Source of the DNA: Actinomortierella ambigua
Lineage: Eukaryota; Mortierellomycota; Mortierellomycetes; Mortierellales; Mortierellaceae
NCBI GenBank assembly: GCA_016098155.1
Contig: JAAAJB010000300.1
Span: forward strand, 1-42,691
Length of the DNA stretch: 42,691 nucleotides
Direction: 5' to 3'
How positions within the stretch are numbered: the first letter of the stretch is position 1; every line of letters starts with the position of its first letter. Under the pieces are notes generated by a model that was given only the letters and a program-made list of their open reading frames with translations, had not been told where the DNA came from and made no database searches. The position numbers were made by a program, and so were the translations under genes. Shown here one piece after another: positions 21,939-33,321 of this stretch.

Positions 21939-23817
21939 ATGCCATTTCACCCCGATGCCAATAGCAATGACGACTACGACGTGCATTCAATACCCACCGT
22001 ACAGGAGCGGCGTAGACAACTGGAGGCATTCCAAGCAGGTGCGCACCCCCCCTCTTCCCATGTCAGCCATTAGAATGAGGCCATGGTCTGCGCATGCTAT
22101 GGGTCAGGAGACCGTGCTGTGTCCAAAGCAGTCCAAGACGACACAACTCACCTCTTGTCGCGTATCGATTTTTTGGACATAATTAGAGAGAGCATTGCGC
22201 AAATCAATGCGCGCATCCGTGCGCGATTTGAACAACGTTTCACGTTTCCTTTTGACTTCGCAGCGGAATGAACCGCCTCCTCGACGCGCACCTGTCTCGG
22301 CAACTCCACTTGCGTTGACGGATCGGACGCCCTCCATTGCCCAGCCCATGTCAGGACAACCTGATACTATCGTTGTCATATCTGCTGCCCACAGTGACGC
22401 AGCGGACGTATCCCGCCAGCATCAGCATCAACAAGAGGAAGTCTTATCTGGTCCTGGCACAAAAAGCATCATCCAGCATTACGACGCCTTGTCTCGCCAG
22501 AACAAGGTCACACCAATCCGCCCATCTACACAACCTTTGAAGCGACTCGGGACTGGCCGCAGCGAAGGTACCACTGGCGCCCAGCCATCACCTGGTTACC
22601 GCCAGCTACACCGGAATGCTTCACCGTCTTTTACCGCGAGCTCAGTCCCAAGGCATTTGCTTGGACAGTCCACCCGTCAAGGGCCCACCACGCCCATCAG
22701 CCCAGCATTCACAAAATCGCGAGGTATCGCGAACGATCGTCCTTACAGTACCTCAAGCAGCACTGGAAGGTTCGCTAGTGGTGGCAGACCCAACTCAAGT
22801 GATCTCATTGCTCATCAACCACCTTCATCGGTACCAAAACTACAACCACCACTATCGAGTTTACAACACGTTCGTCAACCTTTGTTCGCTTCCTCTCCGG
22901 CAGATAAGAATGCTATGGCACCTGTTATGCAAGAGGGCAGCCTTAAAAGTCTCGTAAGAGATAGCCCCACTGGTTTGACGGCGGAAGAATTGTATTTTAG
23001 ACAGGCCCAGGTCATGCAGTGGTGCCTGGTACTCTCCAAGGCAGATGTCCACTTTGAGGCCGTAAAATCGACTGCCAAGGTACGTCTCATCGACAACCAA
23101 AGGGTCCAGTGAGGTCAGGGAAACGAATGAATTACATCTATGTACTCACACAGCAGCCGTTCACCCTCCTCCTCTGTTTTGTGGTGTTGTTTCATTGTCT
23201 TTTCAATTAGGAACACATTGAGCAGCAGGAAGAGAAGCTTGCGGCCATCACTCACCAACACGAGGCGCTCTCGACACAATTTGCAATGGAAAGAGATCTA
23301 TCGACGTTGGAGGCCACTTTTGGACCCGTTCGAGATAAGCTTTCTCGAGTGCACAAAGAGCTGCAAACCATGAAGGCTACGCTTGAACAGTCTGTAACTA
23401 CTGCTGCTGCTGCTGCTGCTCCCGCCGTTGATCGACAGAGTTTCAGCCCAACCATCGTTGCTGTCGATCACAAGCGCCTGACAGATCTTGAGAAAGTGAC
23501 CTTGGAATGTCAGCATATTGCACAAGGTGCATTGTCACAATCCATAGAAGGATCCAACGTGGTATGTTTACTTGTTGTTGTTTTGTGTGTTTGCGTGTGT
23601 GTTCATGCTCCTAAAGGTGCCTTCCTCCCCCGGCTGTCTTTTGAAATTGGATGGCGTTCTAATCGTCTTTGGCCTCTATAAAATAAAAAATATAACATTA
23701 CCGGGAAATCATTCATAGATCAAGTATGTGTGCCGCCAGGTACAAGAGGCGTGCGTGAGATACCAAGAGCAAATAGGACTGTTGCAACAATGTGTAACAC
23801 TTTCCATGGCGCAATAA
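21939..23817 (+). CDS. Coiled-coil protein, candidate augmin subunit 8 (HAUS8/QWRF-like), 480 aa
   Basis: Exons are 21939-22038, 22187-23079, 23211-23561 and 23719-23817. The start MPFHPDANSNDDYDVHSIPT and exon 1 end RRRQLEAFQA join exon 2 in phase as ERALRKSMRASVRDL. Residues about 50-280 are basic, Ser/Pro/Arg/Gln-rich and disordered, as in microtubule-binding tails. From about 290 the chain becomes helical: ELYFRQAQVMQWCLVLSKAD, with Gln-Trp at about 311-312. A long coiled coil follows (EHIEQQEEKLAAITHQHEAL...MERDLSTLEATFGPVRDKLS), and the end is helical too. The order of disordered basic tail, QW-containing helix and coiled coil matches HAUS8 and plant QWRF/AUG8 proteins. Those recruit augmin to microtubules for branching nucleation. 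Structure is well supported; the augmin identity is an inference. Confidence 0.55.
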
Positions 23818-23987
23818 AGTGTGAAAGTGCTGTCGCAAGAAGCAAGCTAATGCACCCCCCCCCCCCAGCTGCCGCGCTTGGTTATTTTTCGGTCACGGGA
23901 CTGAATGAGGCCTCAGAGACGCCACTTCCTACATCCTCATCTCCGCTTGTACTCATCTCGACTTTACACTTCACAGGAAACTTAACC

Positions 23988-24702
23988 ATGGCTGTTCAGC
24001 AAGCACCCAGCTACCTCGGTCGACTTGTCTGCCTGCTCGGCTTTCTTATTCTGTTTCACTCGGGATACTCGACATTTGAGCGTATGGCCTCTTCATTTGT
24101 AGGAGGAAAGTGAGGCGGATGACGCACGGACAGAATTCGTGAGATGATGACTCAACTCGTTTGGAACGGCCCATTTGCACCAAAACACCATCTAGATCTC
24201 TCATACCTGAAAGCCGTTGACGGACATGAGTCTGGACTTCCTACAGATGTAAGATACACCAAGGAAAAAAAAAGGAGCGGGAGAGAGGGAGGAGGGAGTA
24301 TTCAACAATGACCTTGGAAGTGCCACAATGCCATACTGAACACTATGATATCATACCATCAATACTAGATTGCTGTCGAGCTGCTCGTATCAGTAGCGCT
24401 CTGTGGTCTCGGTATCGTGTTGGTGGCGGACGACTTTAAGGAGATCCTTATGGAGACCGAGATGGCGAAGCAGTACGTATCAGTATCTCTCGAGTCGAAT
24501 CAGTTATTGGTTGAAGAAAACAGGCAATCGTACACGCCTTGTTTCTGATCGAAACGAATATGGTCATCATACCAACAACACGCGTTTTGCTTTTTTTTTG
24601 TTTGTCACTACTAGATCTATCGAGTCATTGGACGCTCGGCCTTCTTTCTATGCCTTCAATCATCGTGGACGGGCAGTGTTTCGAAATGTGCTGAAAAACT
24701 AG
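23988..24702 (+). CDS. EMC5: ER membrane protein complex subunit 5 (EMC5/MMGT type), 112 aa
   Basis: Four exons: 23988-24081, 24196-24248, 24369-24472 and 24615-24702. All introns are GT-AG and the phases fit. EMC5 is a core membrane subunit of the complex that inserts transmembrane helices into the ER. The protein has a first helix (YLGRLVCLLGFLILFHSGYS) and the loop YLKAVDGHESGLPTDI. A second helix (VELLVSVALCGLGIVLVAD) leads to the family C-terminus, SLDARPSFYAFNHRGRAVF. The PSFY.FNHRGR motif is diagnostic for EMC5/MMGT1. The gene starts 170 bases after the augmin-like gene on the same strand, without any sign of operon-like linkage. Confidence 0.92.
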
Positions 24703-25053
24703 TAGATTTTGATACTGGTTGGACAATACAGGTTTCCTTTCCCCCTTTTTTTTTCCTCAATCGATGCGCTGCGATTGTGTTTACATACATTTTTGATATG
24801 GATGGCGGGGGTCACCGTGCGGACAATCATGCGGGTGCGTTCACATGCGCATTGGTTCCAACAATTGTAACAAAAAGTGAGTAGAGCAGTTTTATATAAT
24901 AGTTTACAGCTGGCAGAGGAGGCTTCAGATACTCGCCGCCCGATTAAGATAGTGTAGATATGATACAGGCAGGTATTAGGGTGAGAGTGGTGTACAATAA
25001 TAGTAGTGGGAAAAATTAGAGGAGCTGGGAAGGAGTAATATCCTTTTGTACTC
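24703..25053. other. Convergent intergenic region, EMC5 and 7TM gene
   Basis: This holds the two 3' flanks and a C/T-run near 24740-24755. No gene is seen. Confidence 0.6.
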
Positions 25054-27446
25054 TCACACGCCACTGTGCTGGCTTGGTGGCGATGAATGTGATCGGGTGG
25101 ATGACGACCCATCCGATTTTGCACTCGAGCAAGGAGGCGAAGGATAGGGTATCTCAAACGTTTTGGGGGGCTTGACAAGTAGCGACTCGATATCGAAGCT
25201 TGTCGTTGAGTCTTGTTGGACCGTCGAGCTGTCTACGGCAGTGTCAACATCGTCCAAATCCTCCAGACTGAATAGTTTGTTGTCCGTAAAAGAGTTTAAG
25301 CGAGGTGTTACAAAGTGAAGGTGGGCTGTCGGCAGTGGTGACAAGGGAGAGCGACGATGCTTGCTACCATAGCCACCACCACCACCGCCACCCTTGTTAG
25401 TTCCTGTGGGTGACGCGGGTGGAGTCACCGATTCAGGCCGTGAACTGTCGTTGGATGTGGAAGACTTTGAGGTGCCATCGGAGAAGTAGTGGCTAGGCAA
25501 TTCATCCCTCAGTAGGCCCGCGAATGGTCGCGTTGGTCGGAACGTGGGTGTAAACGCCACCATTGGACTGGAAACGGGGGTATTACCAGACGAATACACT
25601 TGACGCAACTTTGGAGCCTCGGCACGTCGATGGTGCAGGATTGAGAGAATAAAGAAAACAAAAATAGTGGGTGTGCCTGGGTCCAGGTTGAAACAAACGC
25701 AAAAGAAGACGTTCCAAACGATGTGCGAGTGGATCATGGGGCGTGCGATACCATAGGCGAGGTAGATGGCAACGTAAAAGAACAACACGATGGTTCCCAC
25801 ATTTCTAATGTTAATAAGCTGCATAGAGCATGGAGAAAGAGCAAGAAAGCAAAAGGCCAAAAACATGAGTGATTCTGGGACAGAGGGTGGAGTTTGGGTT
25901 TTTGTTTGTTTTAGGACGGCATGCATAAGTTTTTTTCTTTGGTCACAATACGCTTCTTTCAACTTACTCTGACTCGGACTTTGGAAAGGTCGGTGCCCCA
26001 AACACTGTGTTCCCTCTCGCTCTCAGGCAACGGTGAGAGTACGAAGATCTCGCCACCCGATCCATCAAGCGCTGTGGGTGTGACGCCGATGTGGATGTTG
26101 ATTAGGTCGGAGGGCATCGAGTACTCGGCGATCGCTTCTGCCAGCTGATTTAGTGTAAAGTAAAAGAGACCCGTCGCCACAAGCAGAACGGTGCCGAGGG
26201 TGATAAAGTGGACTGCGATAGCAGTGTTGGCCTCGACATACTCGTGCTTCATGAGAAAAATGCCAGAGCTGATGACACTGGGAAGGTCAAGTAGGAAGGG
26301 GCCAAAGAGGAGGTAAAAAAAGATCATGTTGACCACCTTTGGCCGTGGGACACGGACGCGGAGATTGTCGCCTGGCGCAGAGAGGTTTGGAGTGGCATAC
26401 CAGATACCGATGACGAGCGAGGCCCAGGATGGAAACGCACAGCAGACTGAAATTTCAGACTATTGACCATAATGTCATGTGGCGATGCAAGCGAGAGAGA
26501 AGAGAGTTAGTGACAGAGGGAGAGAGGGCAATGGTGCGAAAAGCAGATGTCTTGTGAATTGTAAAGCGACCACCCGTAATAAAGGGATATCTCAACAATG
26601 CATGAGCGATTTTGACAACAAAGACACAAAAAAAAAAAAGTGAAAGTGCATGCTGCCATGCAAGTGGGAGTACTAAACCCAATGAAACACTTGGTTGATG
26701 AGGATAGAACAGAGAGAGAGAGAGGGCTGGACTCGAGATAGAAAAATGTAGACAGCTTCTTACTAATAGTTCCTTGACGATGGTTGAATCTGGAAAGGCA
26801 TCAACAATGACGAGAATGATCGACACTGAACGAACTACAGAGGGCACAAGGTACACCATTTTAGTTAGCGCAAGCAGCGGAGGCGATGCCGATAAAAAAA
26901 AAACATGCGAGAAGGTTGAGTTAGCGGAAAGTGCATATTGTTGTTGTTATTGTTGTTGTTCTTGTTGGGGGAGGTGTCTGATTGTTGCATTTCAGGTACA
27001 ACAGGTGGATAGACTGCTGATCTGAGCGGGTTCGCATTCACTTCTGATTAGTTCTTCACACCGTGAAGAGAGTGAGTGAGGATGAGAGTGTAAGAGATCA
27101 TGGTGAAAGTGGGATTGGGAGAAAGATCAGGTACACCAAAGGTTCTTGTGAAACATCTACATCAGGACTTACTCAAAAGCCCCGCAATCGAAAAGACGCA
27201 GAAGGCTTCGATAGGCTTGGGCCGGATGCTGCCATCTGGTTGTTTAAAGTCGATGACCGGCCCCGGTGGCGTAAGGCGATAATGTTTCCGCGCCCACAAG
27301 ATGCCATAAGCAATCGCCGCGAGAATCAGGTAAAAGACGACGCAGACGCCTAGAACAACCTGCATCAGCATAAATTCGTGCGGCCGACTGCAGTCGCTCG
27401 TATCGACCCGCCAGTCGCACTCGACAATTCCGACCTCCACGTCCAT
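25054..27446 (-). CDS. Orphan seven-transmembrane protein with a long cytoplasmic tail, 533 aa
   Basis: Exons on the minus strand are 27173-27446, 26764-26834, 25968-26459 and 25054-25818. Introns are GT-AG, phases fit and the frame closes. I do not recognise the family. After a short N-terminus with Cys (MDVEVGIVECDWRVDTSDCS) there are seven hydrophobic segments. They contain VVLGVCVVFYLILAAIAYGI; AFCVFSIAGLLIRSVSIILV; SVCCAFPSWASLVIGIWY; NMIFFYLLFGPFLLDLPSVI; AVHFITLGTVLLVATGLFYF; GTIVLFFYVAIYLAYGIA; and HIVWNVFFCVCFNL...FVFFILSIL. The last about 170 residues are Ser/Thr/Pro-rich with a Gly-run, then acidic (LEDLDDVDTAVDSS). This would suit a phosphorylated cytoplasmic tail. The topology recalls a GPCR-like receptor, but no DRY or NPxxY motif is present. 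It diverges from the K+ channel gene. Confidence 0.72.
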
Positions 27447-30019
27447 TTAAATTGGATGTTGGCTGATGGTGGTGTATGCAAGAGGAGAGAAAAAAAAAAG
27501 GCGAGGTCTGGATGGCAAAAGTAAACAAGAGGGAATAAAATAGTACTGGAGAGGAAAACGTGGGGTACTGAAATAAGGCTATGGTTGAAAAGGTCGGAAA
27601 AACACAGCAGAGCAGAGTGATGTTCTACAACACGGTGCTACAGGGCGTCATTCGACTGTTGATATCAGAAGGGGCTGGAAATGGCCTGTCACCTCTGATA
27701 AGAGGAGAGTAGGATAGGCGCAAGAGTGAGCGTGGGTTGTCAAGACGAGTGCAAGCGAGAGACGGAGCAGGGGTGTGTGGTTTGTAGACGCTAAAGCCGT
27801 TTCTTTCTGTACAAAGCTGGTGTTTTTGGGCCAGCTGGACAAGACGACGGAAGAATAAAGTGGTCCAGGAGAAGCGGGGTCAGGGCGGGTGGACGAGAAA
27901 TGAGAAGAGAGGAAAGGAGGGGACCAAGAGCGAGGGGGGAAGGTCGATTATGACAAGGAGGACATTCTCGGTTGCTTTTTGCTCGAGGTGTGTGTGTGAG
28001 AGGTGGGAGGAGTGGTGGCGTGTCGCGGTGGAAAGTGGAAAAGCCTGCTGGGAGGATGTACAGTAGACTGGTGCGGGAGGATCGACAGTGTGGAGGCTGC
28101 ACGGGTAAGGAAAGGTCGTGTGCAGGACAGGGTGAAAGGAAGGAGAGTGTAGGTTGGTGGAGATGCAGCGCGGGACGCAACGGATAGCTGGTACGAGAAA
28201 CAGGGGTGTGTGCAGGGGAGGAACAGCAAGAGAGTAAGAAAGGTGGCGGCGGTGGTGGTGAGGATGGAGGAGGAAAAGGAGGAAGAGGAGCTACTGTTCT
28301 TTGTTGCTCGCGGGAAAATAAAAAAGAGAGAAAGAAAAAGGTGAGCGAAAGAAGAGAAAAAGAGCCAATATGACGAATTGGTGCAAACTTTGAAAGACGA
28401 CAGGGGAAAACAGTCCATCGACTCTTTACTTGCGGGGGAGTACAATTCGCTGCTGTGTGCTGCCTCACCCCAGTCGAGTCGGTCGGTCATTCAGTCACTC
28501 TGTCAGTTTGTCAGAGCGCCAACATTGAAACTAGCCATTGATGCTCTGGTACCCTGGGGTCGTCTCTATCGCTCCTTCTTCCATTGCCACCGTCGCCCAC
28601 CCTCTATCTTCTTCTGTTCTCGTCCTGGAGTGATTGAAGTAGGGCTCATGCTCTCCAGCACCCACCCACGCACACACAGTCTAGCCATGGTCTTTGTCAT
28701 TCTTTTTTTCCCAGCAGGGGCAAAAATAGCCTTTTGTTGTTGCTCTGTTCTGGCCAACATTCCACTTTGGGGAAGCACCCTTGTCATCTCTCTCGGCCCT
28801 CGAAGGACACAACTCTCTCTTCTTTCTCTCACCTCTACCGTTGCTGGTCAGTTCCCAGACGGAAGGACCGGACTTTAGTTTTATTCGCGGTGATTTCTAT
28901 TCGTCCTTCTACCGGCCAGGCAACACTCTAAATAAATTCACATCAACCTTTGACCGCGCCCGACGGTCTTCCTTTGCCGTCAGGTCCAGGTAATGTTTTC
29001 TATTCGATCTCAGCAAGAGTCCGAGTTGGACACTCGTCGTGTACCCCCAGTTCATTTTTATCGTTGTCTCACTTCAATGTAGCGAGCGGCATGGACACTT
29101 GACTGTGAGAGGTGACAGACTGTTGGCCATCTTTTCACGCTACCCTTGTCGATTCAGGGAGGGAAAGAGGCGCTGTCGACAATAAGGCCGGTCGACTTCC
29201 AGTTGTTTTTGGATTGCTTGCCTCGCATCGCATGTGCTGAAAAGGCAGTGATCATCCACGTGGACGCGAGAGGCAGCGCAATCGGGGCGATGGGTGGGCG
29301 AGTGGGATCGTTGACGCAATACATGTCCATATCGTCTTGTTACCTGTGGGTAAGAAGAACAGCCTTGTTTTTTTTGGGGGGGGGAAGGGAAGAGGGGGGG
29401 GAGGAGGAGGGAAGAAGGCAACAGATAGATACATCTGCATGACCGTTGTGCCAGGGTCCTTTGTACCACTACGGGTCTTATAACCGTGGCTAAGCAATGG
29501 CCCCCTTTCCCCAAACCACGCCATTGGAGGGCCTCTCGCTCTCTCTCTCTCTATCTCTCTTTCTCCTCTCAACAGAGTTCCGGTGCTCTGGTACCTATCC
29601 AGCTGATGTTCTCGGTTCCCTGTAGCCAACATCGAAAAAAAAGAGCTTGCTCACTTCACCTCCCAACTGCATCATGCAAAGGGCTCTTTTTTGTTATCAA
29701 GACGTTCATATTTTATTTTGTAGAGTCCACCTGTCTGGGCTTGCTTGCCAAAGCCTTCAGAGAGGAGAGGAGCTGGCTTTTGCAGTGCACCTCCACGGTC
29801 TCAAGTTCACCCTCGTTGCTTTTTCTTTTTTTCTCTTTCTTTTTTGTGTTCACTCCTCCCTTTTACTCTCCTCTGTGCCACGTTTCTGGAAAGCTCCTCG
29901 GCTATTCCTCTCCTCACATCCTCAGTCTCGCGTGTGCACAAAAAAAAAAAAAAGAAAAAAGTACACCTCTTTATCTTCGACACACAGCCATCCGGTCTGT
30001 ACCTATTTGAGCACATCCA
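27447..30019. other. Long divergent spacer, 7TM gene and K+ channel gene
   Basis: About 2.57 kb without a supported gene. The plus strand is strongly purine-rich from about 27840 to 28370, then strongly pyrimidine-rich from about 28560 to 29930. Each side is thus pyrimidine-rich in its own transcription direction, so the bidirectional promoter probably lies near 28.4-28.55 kb, with leaders of 1 kb or more. A possible K+ channel leader intron is 28990-29082 (CAG/GTAATG...CAATGTAG). A C/T-rich 180-codon minus frame at 27948-28490 looks like low-complexity shadow. Confidence 0.5.
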
Positions 30020-32041
30020 ATGACCAGGAGACAATTCAAGCGACTACAGGAGGAACCAGATGACATTGACACCAGTGCTGACAGCAGCGACCAAATCGAG
30101 CTAGTCGAAGCAGCCCACATAGCCTCACCATCATCCGAGCGTGCCAGCTCATCATCCGCCAGACACCATGGCCATGGAGGTCCAGAAAATACTCCGAGGA
30201 GATCTATGCATCAGGTCGACATGCAGATTGAGTGGCCCATGATTGACATCCCACAAGAGCTGCGAGAGATTCCGAACGAAGAGGACTCTCGTACGCGTTC
30301 CAACTCACAGGCAAATGCTATCAAGGTACCCAAAATCTCGTCTTTTTTTAATGCCGCCGTTGGACTTTATGTATTCTCATGATAGCGATCTAATGCGCTA
30401 TTTTTTTTTCACTTCCAATCACATTCTGAAGAACCCGCTCAAGCGCAAGCTCTTTTTGTTGCTGGAGGACCCCTCCTCAAGCAAGGCTGCATTTGCCATT
30501 AACGTCTGGGTGTCGTTCGCTATTGTGCTAAGCGCAGTCATCACTACCATTGAAACTATCCCTTCCTTCCGATCGACAGACACGGTGGTCTGGTATGGAT
30601 GTCAATGTCTTATTTGTTTTCCCGAGGGCTTTTGGTTTTTTTTATACTTTTACTTACTCTGAATGGTTTGCTTGGCCTTTCCTCACTACAATTGCACACA
30701 GGTTCGGATTCGAGACCGTTATGGTCGCATTTTTCACCATCGAGTTCATCGCTCGTATTATTTGCCACTCGGATTCGCTGAAGCAGCTCAAACGATTCCT
30801 TCTCTGTACGGGATGTCATGGCGACAGGCTTCGGGCTTTTACACGATTATGATCTGCTCACAGATCGAGGTCATGCAGAGGACAGTTTCTAACAGTCTTT
30901 GGTCGTTTTCTGTGTCCATCCTAGCCCCCCTCGCCATCATCGACTTTCTCGCCATTGTCCCTTACTACATTGAGCTTGCCTTAACCCAGGATACGTCAGT
31001 GTTCTTCCGCTTCACCATTCTCCGCCTCTTCCGATTGCTGCGTGTTTTCAGGACATTTAAGTATTCATCGACTATCATTATGACTATTGAGGTCATGATT
31101 GTCGCCATCAAACGGAGTATGGACGCTCTCAGTGCACTCTTCTTTTTCTTCATTACTGGTACCATGTTCTTCTCTACTCTGCTCTACTTTACGGAACGAG
31201 GTAATCACCACTAGAGTTATGAGAATGACGACTTGTTTTAATCGTGTATGTCGAGAATATCATGATCAGATCATCTAACGCCTTGTCTGCAACATGCATT
31301 TGTTAGGTACATGGGACGAGGACCGACAGGCGTTCATTGACACCAACAATAACCCGAGTACGTTTGACAGTATTCCTTCGGCGTTCTGGTTCGTGATGGT
31401 GACGATCACAACGACAGGATATGGCGACATGGTGCCGACGACTTTTGTGGGCAAGTTGATCTCTTTCCCAGCGATGATGTGTGGTATCCTGCTGATTACC
31501 TTACCTTCGATCATCATCGGACGCAACTTTACGCTCGTCTGGGAGGCCATGCAGCAATACCGACGACAGAACGAGGCGAGTCAGGAAGAGCAAATTGCGA
31601 ACCCGGCGGACGAAAGTAAGCTTCAATCAACCTTGGGAGGAGGGAGGGGAGGAAAGGAAAGGCGCGAACCTGTAGACTTGCTCGCGTGGATGTATGCATC
31701 TTTTTTTTTTCTTGCCGGGTTATCTTTGACTAATCCCCTTCATCCAATTCCCTATTACAACGTCTATTGTTTTGTTTGCTGTCTTGATTTTTTTTCTTAC
31801 AGCTGACCGCCATAGCTTTGACAGTCGACGGTCGTACGAGCATTCTGTACCGTCAGGCGTGTACTCATCGCTGACAGCCGGCGGCCTAGTTCCAGGCCAG
31901 CAGGAGATGCAGGACAACATCCAGGCTATGACGCAGGTCGCCAAGCAAAACCAGCAGACGCTCGACGCTATTCTGAAGCTGCTCGAGACACATGATCTCG
32001 TCCCAAAGAAGTCGCCGTTTGACGACTCTGTAGTTTTATAG
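30020..32041 (+). CDS. Voltage-gated K+ channel, Kv/Shaker-like, 477 aa
   Basis: Six exons: 30020-30325, 30432-30592, 30702-30805, 30886-31200, 31307-31615 and 31803-32041. All junctions are GT-AG with matching phases. Residues 1-about 105 are polar and disordered, with no T1 tetramerisation domain. S1 (AAFAINVWVSFAIVLSAVIT), S2 (FETVMVAFFTIEFIARII) and S3 (LAIIDFLAIVPYYIEL) follow. S4 is FRFTILRLFRLLRVFRTFK, with basic residues every third position (Arg237, 240, 243, 246, Lys249). S5 contains ALSALFFFFITGTMFFSTLL. The pore has the selectivity filter TTTGYGD at 330-336. S6 (GILLITLPSIIIGRNFTLVW) lacks the second Pro of the Kv Pro-Val-Pro hinge. A short C-terminal helix (DNIQAMTQVAKQNQQTLDAI) may form a coiled coil. 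The plasma membrane is the expected site. Confidence 0.92.
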
Positions 32042-32853
32042 CGCTTGTACCCAAACAGTTTCCTTCTTTTCCGGCCACAAGGAGAAGAAGCAATAATCAC
32101 AAGTATGCTCCCATCCTCCTCAATCTCCTCTCAATCTCCTCTCAATCCCCCCCCCTCTTTTCGCCGCTGTGCGTCTTCTCCCCACTTTCGACTTTATAAT
32201 AGACATTTTTTTTCTTGGACTTTCAGTCTCAAAATAAGAAAAAAAAGACCGTAATTTCAGTAGGAGGGGATGGGCTGGTACCTGTTCATAAGCCTATGAG
32301 TGAGGGCTGTGCGAATGAAGAACCGGGTCTTCCATGTTGCAAACTTGTCGATTTCTCACGCGTTCCACTGTTTGCTCTCTCCTCCCGACTCCCACGGCCT
32401 ATTCAAGGAGGAGGTTTGTCTCAGCATGGGTGAACCATGGTTACACGAGTGGGTGCGCAAACATCCCCCCTGCGGTATTTTGTTTTCCTCCCTTTGCGAA
32501 ACACCAGAATGTGTGTATCATACGGTGACCCTCAGACACAAAGATACAACGATAGCATATGCATGTTACCCAACGTCAGGGAAGAAGAATGAACATTGGC
32601 TCATGCTCCTCCTTTCACAGCCCACAAGTTGGCACTCCTCTCCCGTTATCTTTTTTGGAGTCACCAGTTTTTTTTTTCTTTTGTTTTATTGTATTCGATA
32701 CATTCACAGAGATAGAATATGGGAAGGACATCCTTGACATCGAAGCCGAGGGAAAAAAAAAAAGGAAAAACACTCTTCATCCTCCCTGGCTTCCAAGTCG
32801 ATGTTTTGCTACCTCTCTCAAACGAACAAAACGAAAGACGAGTCAAACTTCCT
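32042..32853. other. Convergent intergenic region, K+ channel and ML protein
   Basis: About 0.8 kb of two 3' flanks, with an A-run near 32752-32763. No gene is recognised; the 145-codon plus frame at 32300-32737 has no family features. Confidence 0.55.
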
Positions 32854-33321
32854 TTATGGAGGGCAGTTCTTGGCAATGACGCCGTTAGCACCCTGGCAGA
32901 ACAGGAGGTTGCCATCGCCGTTGGTGGCAGAGACCGTCAGCACGACGGGGATGTTGGCCGGGGCGGTGGTCTTGACCAGAACGCAGGAGGTGATGGAGGT
33001 CATGGTAGTCGGGATGGGGCAAGGATGGCCCTGGGCGGCCATGAGGTCGCACAGGTTGTGGCTGTCGGTGTAGACGACGCGGTTCAGGTACTTGCCGATG
33101 ATGCTGAGCGAGGCACCCTGGACGACAGGTGTCGACAAGGTACCGGTGCCGGTTGCGCAGACGTTCTGGCCAATGCACATGGGGTAAGGGGCCAGCGTGA
33201 AGTTGGTGATCTGGATCTGGGTAGGGCCGGTCGCGCAGTTGTAAGGCGTAGGCATCGTTTGGCCAGACACGACGGCAGAGCCGGCGACGAGGAGAGCAGC
33301 AAGGGCAGCGACGAACTTCAT
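32854..33321 (-). CDS. Secreted ML-domain (NPC2/MD-2-like) lipid-binding protein, 155 aa
   Basis: A single-exon gene. MKFVAALAALLVAGSAVVSG is a clear signal peptide. The mature part has eight cysteines. It shows the ML-domain order: an N-terminal Cys strand (YNCATGPTQIQITNFTLAPY), a G-rich strand (VVQGASLSIIGKYLNRVVY), then NLCDLMAAQGHPCPI. The end runs NIPVVLTVSATNGDGNLLFC and closes with a C-terminal Cys. ML proteins bind single lipids such as sterols or phosphatidylglycerol/phosphatidylinositol in a beta-sandwich; which lipid is bound here cannot be told. Codon use is strongly C/G-ending and a TATA box lies about 120 bases upstream, both consistent with strong expression. The length and signal peptide fit the secreted fungal PG/PI-transfer group. 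Confidence 0.83.
   Translation of the reverse strand: MKFVAALAALLVAGSAVVSGQTMPTPYNCATGPTQIQITNFTLAPYPMCIGQNVCATGTGTLSTPVVQGASLSIIGKYLNRVVYTDSHNLCDLMAAQGHPCPIPTTMTSITSCVLVKTTAPANIPVVLTVSATNGDGNLLFCQGANGVIAKNCPP

Noticed and set aside
27948..28490. 180-codon minus-strand Ser/Thr/Pro/Phe-rich frame in the 7TM/K+ channel spacer
   Set aside because: It is what a CT-rich leader looks like when translated. It has no domain, no signal and no consistent exon continuation.
28378..28878. 166-codon plus-strand frame in the same spacer
   Set aside because: It is composed of CT-rich sequence with random hydrophobics and lies where the K+ channel promoter or leader is expected.
30806..30885. Extra exon in the K+ channel between S2 and S3
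   Set aside because: Readings through this stretch meet stops or break the S3 frame. Splicing 30805 to 30886 keeps the frame and the usual S2-S3 spacing.
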